NCBI RefSeq assembly: GCF_016860525.1 | Contig: NZ_BNEA01000015.1 | Coordinates: 1 to 64,000, forward strand | Direction of reading: 5' to 3' | Length of the DNA: 64,000 nt | Source: Streptomyces rubradiris | Lineage (GTDB): Bacteria > Actinomycetota > Actinomycetes > Streptomycetales > Streptomycetaceae | In this document: positions 18,457 to 26,477 of the stretch, piece after piece | How the letters are laid out: every line of letters begins with the position of its first letter | How positions within the stretch are numbered: the stretch's first letter is position 1 | Made by a program: the position numbers and the translations under genes | The notes under the pieces: model-generated | What the model was told of the DNA's origin: nothing | The model's database searches: none | What the model saw: only the letters and a program-made list of their open reading frames with translations

Positions 18457-19781
18457 CTCTCGGGACGATCACGGACGTCACTGTCCACACCGGGAGCCGC
18501 TGGTTGCCCGGTATGGACGTGCACATTGCCGACGGACGGGTCACGGCGATCTCGGCACACGGTGAACTCCCGTCCAGGGGTGAGGTCTTGGACGGACGCG
18601 GCGGACACCTGACGCCTGGCCTCGTCAACACCCACACCCACCTCTTCCAGACGGGACTGCGCGGCATCGGCGAGGGGCTCGGGCTGCTCGCGTGGCTGAG
18701 TGCCGTCGGCGAGGAGGCGGTGCTGCTCACGCCCGAGCGGGCCTACGCGGCCGCCGCCGCGGCGGCGGCCGAAGCACTGCGCAGCGGCACCACCACGCTC
18801 GTCGAGCACATGTGGCCGCACCCGTCGCCCGAGGTGCACGACGCAGTACTTCGGGCTCTCAAGGACAGCGGCGTAAGGGCCGTGCTGTGCCGGGGCGTCG
18901 CCGACCGGGCCGACCGGAGCCGCAAGTGGGGCTTCGATCCGCGGCTGATGCAGCCGTTGAAGGAGGCCCTCGCGCACACCGACGAACTGATCTCGCAGGC
19001 GCGCGGCAGCCGAGTGAACGTCGGCGTGGCCGTGCCCAATCCGCGGTGTCTGACGCCGGAGGGCATGGGCGCCGTGCGCACGTACGCCGAGGAGCGCGGA
19101 CTGCCCGTCTCGCTGCACCTGCTGGAGACCACCACGGACGACACGATGTGCCGTGACCGTACAGGGGTCGGCGCCGTCGAGTATCTGGAGCGGGCCGGGT
19201 TTCTGTGGGAACGGCTGCTCGCCGTGCACTGCGTGGAGCTCGACGCCGAGGGGCGGGCCACCCTCGCCCGGCACGGCGTCGGTGTCTCGTACAACCCGCT
19301 GAGCAATATGCGGCTCGGCAGCGGGATCGCACCGGTGCCCGAGATGCTGGAGGCCGGCCTGAGTGTCGGTCTCGGGGTCGACGGGGCCGCCAGCAACGAC
19401 ACGCAGGACATCCTGGAGGCGTTGCGCATCGGCGCGTACCTGCAGCGGGCCGCGCACCGCAAGGCGGATCTGTTCGGGTTCCCCGAGATGTTCACGATGG
19501 CGGTGGGTGGCGCGAACCGGGTGCTCGGGATCGAGGAGAACCAGGACGGCGGGGTGTGGGTGGGGATGCGGGCGGACCTCGTCCTGCACCGCTTCGACCG
19601 GGACTACGCCTGCCTTCCGGTCCGCGATCCGGGTGCGACGCTGTTGACGTGCGCGGGTAGCAGGACGGTGGCGTCCGTGCTGGTCGGAGGCGAGGTGCTG
19701 GTACGCGACGGGGAGCATGTCCGGTTGTCGTCACGGGAGTTGGCGGCAGGTCTCGCCCGTTGGAGCCCGTGCGGCGACTGA
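18453..19781 (+). CDS. Metal-dependent amidohydrolase (ATZ/TRZ/guanine-deaminase group)
   Basis: A 442-aa cytosolic hydrolase of the amidohydrolase superfamily, predicted to deaminate a purine, pyrimidine or related heterocycle. The metal-binding HxH is in GLVNTHTHLFQTGLRG (His61, His63). Further ligands fit SLHLLETTTDDTMC, LLAVHCVELDAEG and GLGVDGAASNDTQDILE. The C-terminus folds back as the small beta-sandwich (WVGMRADLVLHRFDR). The start overlaps the permease stop. It resembles cytosine/8-oxoguanine/guanine deaminase-like enzymes more than dihydroorotases; the substrate is unproven. Confidence 0.88.
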   Translation: MTLGTITDVTVHTGSRWLPGMDVHIADGRVTAISAHGELPSRGEVLDGRGGHLTPGLVNTHTHLFQTGLRGIGEGLGLLAWLSAVGEEAVLLTPERAYAAAAAAAAEALRSGTTTLVEHMWPHPSPEVHDAVLRALKDSGVRAVLCRGVADRADRSRKWGFDPRLMQPLKEALAHTDELISQARGSRVNVGVAVPNPRCLTPEGMGAVRTYAEERGLPVSLHLLETTTDDTMCRDRTGVGAVEYLERAGFLWERLLAVHCVELDAEGRATLARHGVGVSYNPLSNMRLGSGIAPVPEMLEAGLSVGLGVDGAASNDTQDILEALRIGAYLQRAAHRKADLFGFPEMFTMAVGGANRVLGIEENQDGGVWVGMRADLVLHRFDRDYACLPVRDPGATLLTCAGSRTVASVLVGGEVLVRDGEHVRLSSRELAAGLARWSPCGD

Positions 19782-20048
19782 CCGGCGGAGCCCCGAGACC
19801 TCGGTCGGGGCCACCGTGGGCTTTACGGCCGTGTAACAGCGCGATTCCCACCGGTAACACACCCCGTGCAAACTGAACACATCGCGTGCGGGCCCCGGCG
19901 ACCGGGACCCGCGCCAGCCCACGGCGCCGGGCCCACGAAGGGGTCCGCCGTGACCGTGCACGCGGGCGTCTGAGTGCCCGTGCTGGGGATCGCAGGGGCG
20001 GTGACTGCATCCCGTACGCAACTCCGTGTCAGAGGAGCAACAGCCGCG
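19782..20048. other. Spacer between amidohydrolase and oxygenase genes
   Basis: A 267-base gap without a supported gene. An AGAGGAG ribosome-binding site (20031-20037) precedes the oxygenase ATG by about 11 bases. Phrases such as GCCGTGTAACAGCGC suggest a separate promoter, so the oxygenase may not be strictly in the permease operon. Confidence 0.35.
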
Positions 20049-21089
20049 ATGGCGAACACCACGTACACACTCGACGAGTTGGCCAAGGAGTCCCGCATGG
20101 GCGGGGCCGGGACGGAGACGTCCGCCCGGGAGGTCCGCCGCATCGACCTCACCGACTGCGAGCGCCGCAAGGCGGAGATCACCGGGGAACTGTGGGCCGC
20201 CGCCACCGACATCGGCTTCTTTCAGCTGGTCAACCACGGCATCGAACCCGGCGTCGTGGACGGCGCGTTCGCCGACGCCGAGGCCTTCTTCGCCCTGCCG
20301 GAGGAGGTCAAGGCGCGGCACGCCTTGAAGAAGGGGCTCAACTCCGGTTGGGAGTCGATGACCCAGGTGCGCCCCTCGACCGGGACGCCCGACCAGAAGG
20401 AGTCGTACCAGGTGACCCGCCCGCACATGGAGGGGCTGTGGCCGGACGACGTGCTGCCGGGGTTCCAAGAGCGCGTGCTGGCGTTCGAAGCGCGCTGCCG
20501 GGATCTGGCGATGTGGGTGCTGTCCTGCTTCGCGGACAGGCTGGGGCTGCCCGAGGGGTTCTTCGCGCGCGCCCACGACCCGGTGAGCCCGCGGTACCAG
20601 TCGACCCTGCGGATGCTGCACTACTTCGCCGTGCCGGACGACGCCGTGATTCCCGCGAACGTGTGGCGGGCCGGGGCGCACACCGACTTCGACTGCCTGA
20701 CGCTGCTGTTCCAGCGGGACGGGCAGGGCGGGCTGCAGGTGTGCCCGGGTAAGGAGGCCGAGGCGCAGGAGTGGACGCCGGTCGAGCCGGCGGACTCCGT
20801 GATCACCTGCAACATCGGGGACATGCTGATGCGGTGGAGTGACGACCGGCTCCCGTCGAACTTCCACCGGGTCAGGTCGCCGGGGCCTGACGAGGACCGG
20901 TCGGCCCGCCACAGCATCGCGTTCTTCGCGCAAGCCGACCGTGACGTGGTGATCGAGGGCCCGGAGGGCCGCTATCCGCCGATCACCTCGGGCGACTACA
21001 TCCAGCAGCGGATCGCTGCGAACTTCGAGCGGCCAGGGCCTGGACACCCCGGCGGGCAAGCGCGCGGCGGACGCCCCAGGCGAGGTTGA
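20049..21089 (+). CDS. 2-oxoglutarate/Fe(II) oxygenase, isopenicillin-N-synthase family, altered C-terminus
   Basis: A 346-aa non-heme iron oxygenase. The iron ligands are His211 and Asp213 in HTDFDCLTLLFQ and His273 in NFHRVRSP; the 2OG-binding RxS is R287/S289 in RHSIAFF. The N-terminal half (AATDIGFFQLVNHGI, DAEAFFALPEEVK) is the DIOX_N region. Lying after a nucleobase permease and deaminase, it may hydroxylate the same heterocycle, which is inference. From about residue 325 (after AANFE) the protein is read from the antisense of an mtnA remnant, so the original C-terminus is lost. The catalytic core is intact. Confidence 0.86.
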   Translation: MANTTYTLDELAKESRMGGAGTETSAREVRRIDLTDCERRKAEITGELWAAATDIGFFQLVNHGIEPGVVDGAFADAEAFFALPEEVKARHALKKGLNSGWESMTQVRPSTGTPDQKESYQVTRPHMEGLWPDDVLPGFQERVLAFEARCRDLAMWVLSCFADRLGLPEGFFARAHDPVSPRYQSTLRMLHYFAVPDDAVIPANVWRAGAHTDFDCLTLLFQRDGQGGLQVCPGKEAEAQEWTPVEPADSVITCNIGDMLMRWSDDRLPSNFHRVRSPGPDEDRSARHSIAFFAQADRDVVIEGPEGRYPPITSGDYIQQRIAANFERPGPGHPGGQARGGRPRRG

Positions 21090-21345
21090 CGGCGGTGGGA
21101 CGGGCCTCGGCCAGCCGTGCGGCGTCGTAGCGCACGCCCTCCTCGCCCAGGCCGGTCCCGGCGGCGCCAGAAGGATGCAGATGGGCGGAGAGCGCGACTC
21201 GCAGCGCACCGGCGAGCCCGATGGCCGGGGCACGCGGACCGCCAAGCCCCGTATCGTATCGGTGACTTGACCGACGATCTCCATGCGCAGTAGGCGGTAC
21301 TCGTGCGGCAGCGCCCGCTGGTCGACGGTGACGACGGCGCCGTCG
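21030..21345 (-). pseudogene. 5' fragment of mtnA (methylthioribose-1-phosphate isomerase)
   Basis: The minus strand encodes TVDQRALPHEYRLLRMEIVG, QVTDTIRGLAVR, then after a frameshift APAIGLAGALRVALSAHLHP and RYDAARLAEARPTAVNLAWG. This is the N-terminal third of the methionine-salvage enzyme. The start codon and the catalytic core are missing, and it stops where it meets the oxygenase gene near 21030. The last 60 bases of the oxygenase frame are the complement of this fragment. Confidence 0.85.
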
Positions 21346-21364
21346 ACCAAGTCAGCGACGTCTC

Positions 21365-21513
21365 GGGCGCGAGGCGGGCCATCGGACCCTCTCTCCCGCG
21401 TCGAAGCGGACGAGCCCCGGGAGCGCTTCGCGGATCGTGTCGCTGATCTGGGCGATTGTCTTGTCTGCGTGGCCCTCGGCCACGGACTCCAAGGGGAAGA
21501 GGTGACGGGACAT
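21365..21513 (-). pseudogene. 5' fragment of metK (S-adenosylmethionine synthetase)
   Basis: MSRHLFPLESVAEGHADKTI followed by AQISDTIREALPG is a clear relative of the MetK N-terminus (SESVTEGHPDK). It loses similarity after about 40 residues. The SAM synthetase catalytic domains are absent. The fragment lies immediately upstream of the mtnA fragment in the same orientation, so two methionine-cycle gene starts sit side by side. Confidence 0.82.
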
Positions 21514-21651
21514 TCTGCTTCTCGCGCGGCGCGTACATGAGAGGGCTGACGCGGTTGCGCCGTGGGAAGACGGCACTCGCGCGATCAGCTGGACTCACAC
21601 TTGCGATTCTTCGCCGTCGCGGAAGGGACCTTTGTCCTTCGAAGGGTCGCC

Positions 21652-22026
21652 TCAGCCCACGAGGTCTCCGGGCGTCGCCCCTTGCGCCGGAGTGAGGAGC
21701 TGGGCCCGGCCCTTGGCGTCGAACGACCCGAGCAGCAGGAACTCGCTCCGGAAGCCGGCGATCCGCTTGGGCTTGAGGTTGACCACGCCGACGACCAGCC
21801 GGCCCTTCAGCACATCGCGGTCGTAGTGTGTGACCTGTGCGCTCGTGCGCAGGACGCCCGCCGGACCGAAGTCGACGGCCACTTTGTACGCGGGCTTCCT
21901 GGCCTCGGGGAAGTCCTCGACCTCGACCACACGTCCCACCCGCAGCTCGCACTGGAAGAACTGTCCGGCGTCGATCTTCTCCGTGGTCTGTTCGTCCCGG
22001 TTGGCTGCGGACTCGGTGGCTGTCAT
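21652..22026 (-). CDS. csaA: CsaA-like tRNA-binding-domain protein
   Basis: A 124-aa OB-fold protein of the CsaA group, a small homodimeric tRNA/chaperone-like factor. The core reads FFQCELRVGRVVEVEDFPEA, YKVAVDFGPAGVLRTSAQVT, GVVNLKPKRIAGFRSEFLLL and GDLVG at the end, spanning the whole tRNA_bind domain. ATG 22026 is preferred because GAGGG sits 9 bases before it; ATG 22035 would overlap that site. It is a full-length housekeeping-type gene among fragments. Family length is about 110-130 aa. Confidence 0.88.
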   Translation of the reverse strand: MTATESAANRDEQTTEKIDAGQFFQCELRVGRVVEVEDFPEARKPAYKVAVDFGPAGVLRTSAQVTHYDRDVLKGRLVVGVVNLKPKRIAGFRSEFLLLGSFDAKGRAQLLTPAQGATPGDLVG

Positions 22027-22090
22027 GGTCGTCATCCCTCAATTCATGTGTGCCATCCGCCTGTTGGACGAGAACAGGCGCATCCGCACC

Positions 22091-22790
22091 CTACTCACGA
22101 TCGTCGAGGATCAGTAAGCCGACACCGACCAGGACGATCCCGGCCCACCCGAGCGGGTCCACGTGCTCGCCCGCGACCACCACGCTCAACACCGCGGCCA
22201 TCACCGGTTCCAGCAGGATCAGGGTGGCCGCCGTGCTCGCCGTGACGTGGCCCAGGCCCCGCCCGAAGAGGAGGTGGGCGAGCGCCATGGGGACCAGTGC
22301 CGGATAGCCGGCCACCAACAACCCCGAGCGCGTGCTCAACAGCGGTCCTCAGGTGACCACGAGAACGGGCACGAGCATGAGGCCGTCCAGACCGAACATC
22401 ATCCCCATCACGGAACGGGAGGAGGCCCGGCGGCGGATGAGGCGTCCGGCGCTGTGGGAACAGACGGCGTACGCCGCACCGGCGAGCAGTTCCAGAGCGA
22501 CGCCGACGGCGGTTCCCCCCGCGCCGTACGGTCCGTCCGCCGGGTGTGTCGCTGTCCGGCGACGACGAGTGCGACGCCTGCCGGGAGCGCAACACCCACC
22601 CCCAGTGGGAGGCGTACGCGAGCACTGCCGTGAGCACACCGCCCGTACCCGCTTCCTCCCGACACCGGCCATGCCTTGGCCTTGGTCTTGGCCTTCGCCG
22701 AACGCGAGCTCGCTGCGGCTGCCACCGTACTGTTGCCGGGCGCCGCTCTCGTCCCCGGCACCACATCCCGAGCGTGACCAGCTAATGGGT
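22091..22790 (-). pseudogene. EamA/DMT-family transporter pseudogene
   Basis: The minus strand carries the C-terminus of an EamA drug/metabolite transporter: GYPALVPMALAHLLFGRGLG, STAATLILLEPVMAAVLSVV and DPLGWAGIVLVGVGLLIL. Upstream pieces are in another frame (LELLAGAAYAVCSHSAGRLI, GLDGLMLVPVLVVT), with further breaks to about 22790. At least two frameshifts separate them. A ten-helix protein cannot be made. Confidence 0.8.
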
Positions 22791-22795
22791 GACTG

Positions 22796-22935
22796 ATGCT
22801 CCACCGCCGCCTGGCCCGCGACTACGAGACTCTGCCCGCCCCCTCCGGAGCCGTGATCCACCTTGCCATGACCGACCTCATGGCCCACCGCCTCACCAAC
22901 GAGAACACCATCTCCTGGCGCACCCCCGCAAAGCC
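22796..22935 (+). mobile_element. 3' remnant of an IS5-family transposase
   Basis: The frame reads HRRLARDYETLPAPSGAVIH, AMTDLMAHRLTNENTISWR, the characteristic C-terminus of Streptomyces IS5-type transposases. Nothing upstream of it is transposase. The inverted-repeat end was not identified. The fragment abuts the EamA pseudogene and is a likely recombination scar. Confidence 0.75.
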
Positions 22936-23300
22936 GCACCGACCACGGATTCTGGGATGGAACAACGGGAGACAACGACCTGTTAATGCCCTATCACCAC
23001 CGAGGCCGTGGCCGTCGCAGAGCGGGAGGCCGCCTTACGCGAGGCGCACCGGGTCGTGATCCGCGCCGACCGGCTCCGGGCGCTGCGCGGGCTTGGCTCG
23101 TCGGAACAGGCCGATCTCCGCGAGGACGAGGTGCACGAAGACCGAGGAAGAATAACCTATAAATCTTACTATCTGTACTAAGTCCCTCTTTTTGAAAGCT
23201 TTCTGAAGTATTCCATCAAAGGGGACGCTAATCTGACAGGGCCTCATCTCCGATAAGGGGCGCATGTCCGCGTGTCCTGATCAAAGGAGGAACAAGACAT
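22936..23300. promoter_or_regulatory. AT-rich promoter region of the bacteriocin-like gene
   Basis: From about 23150 to 23235 the base composition drops sharply (AATAACCTATAAATCTTACT, CTCTTTTTGAAAGC), unlike the rest of the window, then returns to GC-rich. This low-GC patch probably holds the promoter of the gene at 23301, which has a perfect AAAGGAGG at 23283-23290. The earlier part, 22990-23150, has an open frame (VAVAEREAALREAHRVVIRA) that I cannot assign. Confidence 0.5.
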
Positions 23301-24302
23301 ATGAGGGAAAGAGAGGCACGTCCAGCACGACCAGAAAGTGAAACGCGCTGGGTACTCGGTTTCGACGGATCGTGCCGCACCTGCGGAGAGATTTCACAGG
23401 CGGTCGCCGCTGCCTGCGCCGACAGGCTGGAGGTGCTCCCACTCGAGAACCCGCGGATGAAGGAGTGGCGGGCGGTGGCCTTCGGCTCCGGCGCCCCCTT
23501 CGCACCGACTCTTATCCGTGCCGACGAGGACGGGCGGGTTCGCGCATGGACTTCGCACCGCATGGCCCTTCCCCTCACCCGTCGTCTCGGGGTGCGCGCC
23601 ACCTTCCGGGTCCTGAGCGCTCTCGGCCGGCTGCGCGAGCAGATCCATCAGCCGCTGGTCAGCCCCGCCGATGACACGAAGCGGTTCAGCCGTAAGCAGT
23701 TCTTCCGCCTGGGCGCCGGGGCCACCGTCGCCGGGGGCCTGCTGTTCACCGGAAGGGCGCCGGCCTTCGCCGAGGAACGCCGTTCCGCCGCCGCGGCGTG
23801 GGTGACGGCCCACCGGGACCGGCTGCCGCAGACATACCGGGAGATCATCGCCTATTCGCCCGACTACCGCAGGGCCATCCACGCCGCGCTGCCAACCTCC
23901 ACCCGCGCGCGCCTGTGGCGCGAGCACGTCGCGAGCTACCGGGCCGCCCACCCGCCCACGACCTCGGAGCAGAAGCGGGCCCTCGCCGACCTGGAGCGTT
24001 ACATCTCCGATGACGCGGTGTTCGGCAGCGACAAGTCGGACGCACGGGTCCGGGCGGACCAGGAGATGAGCCGGCAGATGATCGCGGCGTTCGGCGCCGA
24101 CGAGGCCTACCGCGTCATGGCGTCTCTCGGCCCGGCCGAGCCGGTCCCGGTCAGGGCCGAGTACTGCAGCTGTGCCGACGCGTCGGACTTCTGCCGTATC
24201 GGAACGCACTGCCAGTACCGGGTTTCCTGCGAACGGATCCCGAGCGGCTGCGGAGCCTGGTGGGACTACACCTGCGACGGTCACTGCTTCCGGAACGGGT
24301 AG
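23301..24302 (+). CDS. Thioredoxin-like / Tat-like / fulvocin-C-like bacteriocin precursor fusion
   Basis: A 333-aa protein in three parts. Residues 15-120 resemble a small thioredoxin/DCC-type domain with CxxC (WVLGFDGSCRTCGE, Cys25/Cys28). Residues 129-157 form a Tat-like signal (FSRKQFFRLGAGATVAGGLL, ending APAFA). After a helical region the C-terminal 47 residues carry eight cysteines (289, 291, 298, 304, 310, 317, 325, 329) in EYCSCADASDFC, PSGCGAWWDYTC and DGHC. That spacing strongly recalls fulvocin C of Myxococcus. AAAGGAGG lies 10 bases before the ATG. Known relatives are annotated as fulvocin C-related proteins; activity and processing are unproven. Confidence 0.8.
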   Translation: MREREARPARPESETRWVLGFDGSCRTCGEISQAVAAACADRLEVLPLENPRMKEWRAVAFGSGAPFAPTLIRADEDGRVRAWTSHRMALPLTRRLGVRATFRVLSALGRLREQIHQPLVSPADDTKRFSRKQFFRLGAGATVAGGLLFTGRAPAFAEERRSAAAAWVTAHRDRLPQTYREIIAYSPDYRRAIHAALPTSTRARLWREHVASYRAAHPPTTSEQKRALADLERYISDDAVFGSDKSDARVRADQEMSRQMIAAFGADEAYRVMASLGPAEPVPVRAEYCSCADASDFCRIGTHCQYRVSCERIPSGCGAWWDYTCDGHCFRNG

Positions 24303-24726
24303 GGCCATCGGCTCCCTCTGCCGTGAAACCCTCGGCTCGGCATCCACGGCAGTACACCGGTGTCGACGCCGAGCCGGTGGCACACGCGGCGGCCACCGCG
24401 GCGGCGCACGGACGGCATCCCGGCAGGCCTGCTCCGTGCACGCCTGATCTCGCCGCCGGACATAGTTCTCCGCCTCGATGGCGGTCTGCTCGCGCCGCCG
24501 CTCCTCCGGGACCCTGGGATGCTCACGGTCGCTCAGGCCGGAAAGCACCCGGTCAACCCAGACCGCGATCTTCGTGCGCCAGGCGCGGCGGATAACGAGA
24601 CCCAGCACGCGAAGCGAGTCACACCTGCGCCACGTCAACGAAACGGGCTTGGTGCCCTTGGAAGGCGACGGTGATGGTGTGGTGGGGCCGTCGCGGTGTT
24701 GCGCCACGATCAGATCGGCCTCGCCC
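24303..24726. other. Unassigned stretch after the bacteriocin-like gene
   Basis: No gene is firmly supported. On the minus strand an open frame contains RRAWRTKIAVWVDRVLSGLS and EERRREQTAIEAENYVRRRD, which look protein-like (basic, helical). It has no clear start, ribosome-binding site or recognised family. It may be a degraded or short hypothetical gene. Confidence 0.3.
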
Positions 24727-24960
24727 TCACGGGGCGACTCCGCAGGTCAGTTGTCCGGACTCAGGGTGCAAGACGACGGCCTGGACGTGCCCAGGCCGCC
24801 CTTCCCATCCGGTCCGTGGCCCGTAGCCGGTCGTCTCGTCGGCGGCCAGTGTGTGCCTGCGCTTCACCAGGACGATGAAGTCGGGCTCGCGAAGCGGGAC
24901 TTGAACGGCCCGGTTCGCAAGGCGAATCGAAACGGTCAGGTGAACTGACAAAGACGTCAT
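24727..24960 (-). CDS. Small hypothetical protein
   Basis: A possible 77-aa protein beginning MTSLSVHLTVSIRLANRAVQ and continuing VPLREPDFIVLVKRRHTLAA. The upstream bases 24955-24995 are AT-richer than average, which could be a promoter, but the ribosome-binding site is weak. I do not recognise the family. It may be noise in an area of decayed genes. Confidence 0.25.
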   Translation of the reverse strand: MTSLSVHLTVSIRLANRAVQVPLREPDFIVLVKRRHTLAADETTGYGPRTGWEGRPGHVQAVVLHPESGQLTCGVAP

Positions 24961-25243
24961 TAACGCTTCTAAGCTCGAAGAAGTCAAGCGCTCAGAGCCG
25001 CCGACTTCCTCTCCCCCTGCCCCGCACCCACGGTCGGTGACGGTCATATCCGGCCGGTGTCCCGGAAGGCCGCCTCGATACCGGCCCGCACCTTGTCCGG
25101 GTCGGCGCCTGTGGCGTACAGCAGGGTGATCTGCCGGCGCAGATGAGATCGGCGAGCACGTCGCGGCTCGCGGCGCCCCGGTCGACGCCCGGCACCGCGC
25201 GAACCGCTCCAGCTCGGCGGGCGTCGGCGCCGACTCGCCGCAT

Positions 25244-25285
25244 GCCGCCTGCCGCCTGCCGCCTGCCGCCTGCCGCCTGCCGCCT
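25244..25285. repeat. Six tandem GCCGCCT heptamers
   Basis: Six perfect head-to-tail copies of the 7-mer GCCGCCT. They lie to the left of the LuxR-type pseudogene; a related 7-mer array lies on its right. Confidence 0.95.
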
Positions 25286-25329
25286 GCCGGAGCACGGTCG
25301 TCGTCAGTGGCACATTGGCGCGGGTCGTC

Positions 25330-25575
25330 GAGGCGATCAGGTGCTCACGCCGCGCATCACCAAGCGGCTCATCGACATCTTCGCCGGGCTGGAGTCGGCC
25401 GACGCGACCCCCGCCTGGGAACGCTTGTCGGCGCTGACGAGCCGGGAGAACGACGTGGTACGAACCACCGCCAGCGGCCTGTCGAACGCCGAGATCGACC
25501 GCGAACTCCCGGTTGGGCAGGCCGAGCTTGGCGAGGGCGGGGGTGACGTGTGCTATCACCGTGCCCTCGCTCATG
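25330..25575 (+). pseudogene. LuxR-type response regulator fragment with internal inversion
   Basis: The plus strand reads LTPRITKRLIDIFAGLESAD, WERLSALTSRENDVVRTTAS and GLSNAEIDREL, the linker and first half of a NarL/LuxR output domain. The expected continuation is not on the plus strand. It appears on the minus strand, 25574 back to about 25497, as MSEGTVIAHVTPALAKLGLP then NREFA. The last part of the HTH has therefore been flipped in place. The receiver domain is absent. Heptamer repeats flank the remnant on both sides. Confidence 0.8.
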
Positions 25576-25576
25576 G

Positions 25577-25639
25577 CCGGCCCCCGGCCCCCGGCTCCCG
25601 GCTCCCGGCTGCCGGCTGCCGGCTGCCGGCTGCCGGCTC
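25577..25639. repeat. Nine tandem CCGGCNN heptamers
   Basis: Nine head-to-tail 7-mers: CCGGCCC twice, CCGGCTC twice, CCGGCTG four times and CCGGCTC once. In register the unit (GCCGGCT) differs from the left-hand array unit (GCCGCCT) by one base. It begins directly after the inverted LuxR segment. Confidence 0.95.
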
Positions 25640-25692
25640 CCGGGAGTTTCCCTGCTCGCCGCCCGCCCTTGTGATCAACTCTGTTCGTTTCA

Positions 25693-25734
25693 TTGACATC
25701 TCACTCAGACGTCCTACCGTTGGGAGCGCTCCCA
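25693..25734 (+). promoter_or_regulatory. LPMO promoter with a perfect CebR operator
   Basis: TTGACA at 25693-25698 and TACCGT at 25715-25720 (16-base spacing) resemble a housekeeping promoter. They are followed at 25721-25734 by TGGGAGCGCTCCCA. That 14-bp palindrome is the published consensus of CebR, the cellobiose-responsive LacI-family repressor of Streptomyces. It sits just downstream of the -10, an ideal place for repression, so induction by cello-oligosaccharides is predicted. Confidence 0.88.
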
Positions 25735-25769
25735 TAACAGCCTTGCAACTGGAAGGAGTTCCCCCCCAC

Positions 25770-26444
25770 ATGCGCAACCAGAGTGCGTTAACCGGGCGTT
25801 CGCGGTCGCCCCTCCGCCGGCCTCTCCAGGCGCTCGCCATGCTGTTCGCCGTGGTTGTCGGCGCACTGACCTGGTCGGCACCCGCCCAGGCCCACGGCAC
25901 CATCGTCGACCCCGCCTCCCGCGCGTACCAGTGCTGGAAGACGTGGGGCAGCAACCACACGAACCCGGCCATGCAGACCCAGGACCCCATGTGCTGGCAG
26001 GCCTTCCAGGCCAACCCCGACACCATGTGGAACTGGATGAGCGCGCTCCGCGACGGCCTCGGTGGCCAGTTCCAGGCGCGGACCCCCGACGGGACGCTCT
26101 GCAGCAACAACCTCTCGAGGAACTCCAGCCTGGACAAGCCCGGGGCGTGGAAGACCACCACCGTCGGCAACAACTTCTCGGTCCACCTGTACGACCAGGC
26201 GTCCCACGGTGCCGACTACTTCAAGGTCTACGTGAGCAAGCAGGGCTTCAACCCCAAGACCCAGACCCTGGGCTGGGGCAACCTCGACTTCATCACGCAG
26301 ACCGGCCGCTTCGCCCCGGCACAGGACATCACGTTCCCCGTACAGACCTCCGGCTACTCCGGACACCACATCCTGTTCGTGATCTGGCAGGCCTCGCACC
26401 TCGACCAGGCCTACATGTGGTGCAGCGACGTGAACTTCGGCTGA
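25770..26444 (+). CDS. Secreted AA10 lytic polysaccharide monooxygenase
   Basis: A 224-aa secreted copper enzyme that cuts crystalline polysaccharide oxidatively. A Sec signal (RRPLQALAMLFAVVVGALTW, SAPAQA) ends at residue 41, so the mature protein begins with the copper-binding His42 (HGTIVDPASRAYQCW). The second histidine-brace ligand is in YDQASHGADYFKVYVSKQGF. Other family marks are NPAMQTQDPMCWQAFQ and IWQASHLDQAYMWCSDVNF. There is no binding module, so it is single-domain. The sequence resembles cellulose-active C1/C4 AA10 enzymes more than CHB1 chitin binders, in line with the CebR box upstream. Confidence 0.93.
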   Translation: MRNQSALTGRSRSPLRRPLQALAMLFAVVVGALTWSAPAQAHGTIVDPASRAYQCWKTWGSNHTNPAMQTQDPMCWQAFQANPDTMWNWMSALRDGLGGQFQARTPDGTLCSNNLSRNSSLDKPGAWKTTTVGNNFSVHLYDQASHGADYFKVYVSKQGFNPKTQTLGWGNLDFITQTGRFAPAQDITFPVQTSGYSGHHILFVIWQASHLDQAYMWCSDVNFG

Positions 26445-26477
26445 GTCGGGGAGCACCGCACACGGTACCGACCTGTG

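Noticed and set aside
23394..24707. 437-codon minus-strand frame opposite the bacteriocin-like gene
   Set aside because: The plus-strand gene has a perfect ribosome-binding site and clear domains; the reverse frame has none, though its start region at 24450-24700 is noted as unassigned.
25040..25150. Minus-strand RRQITLLYATGADPDKVRAG segment
   Set aside because: It looks protein-like, but I could not assign a family or boundaries.
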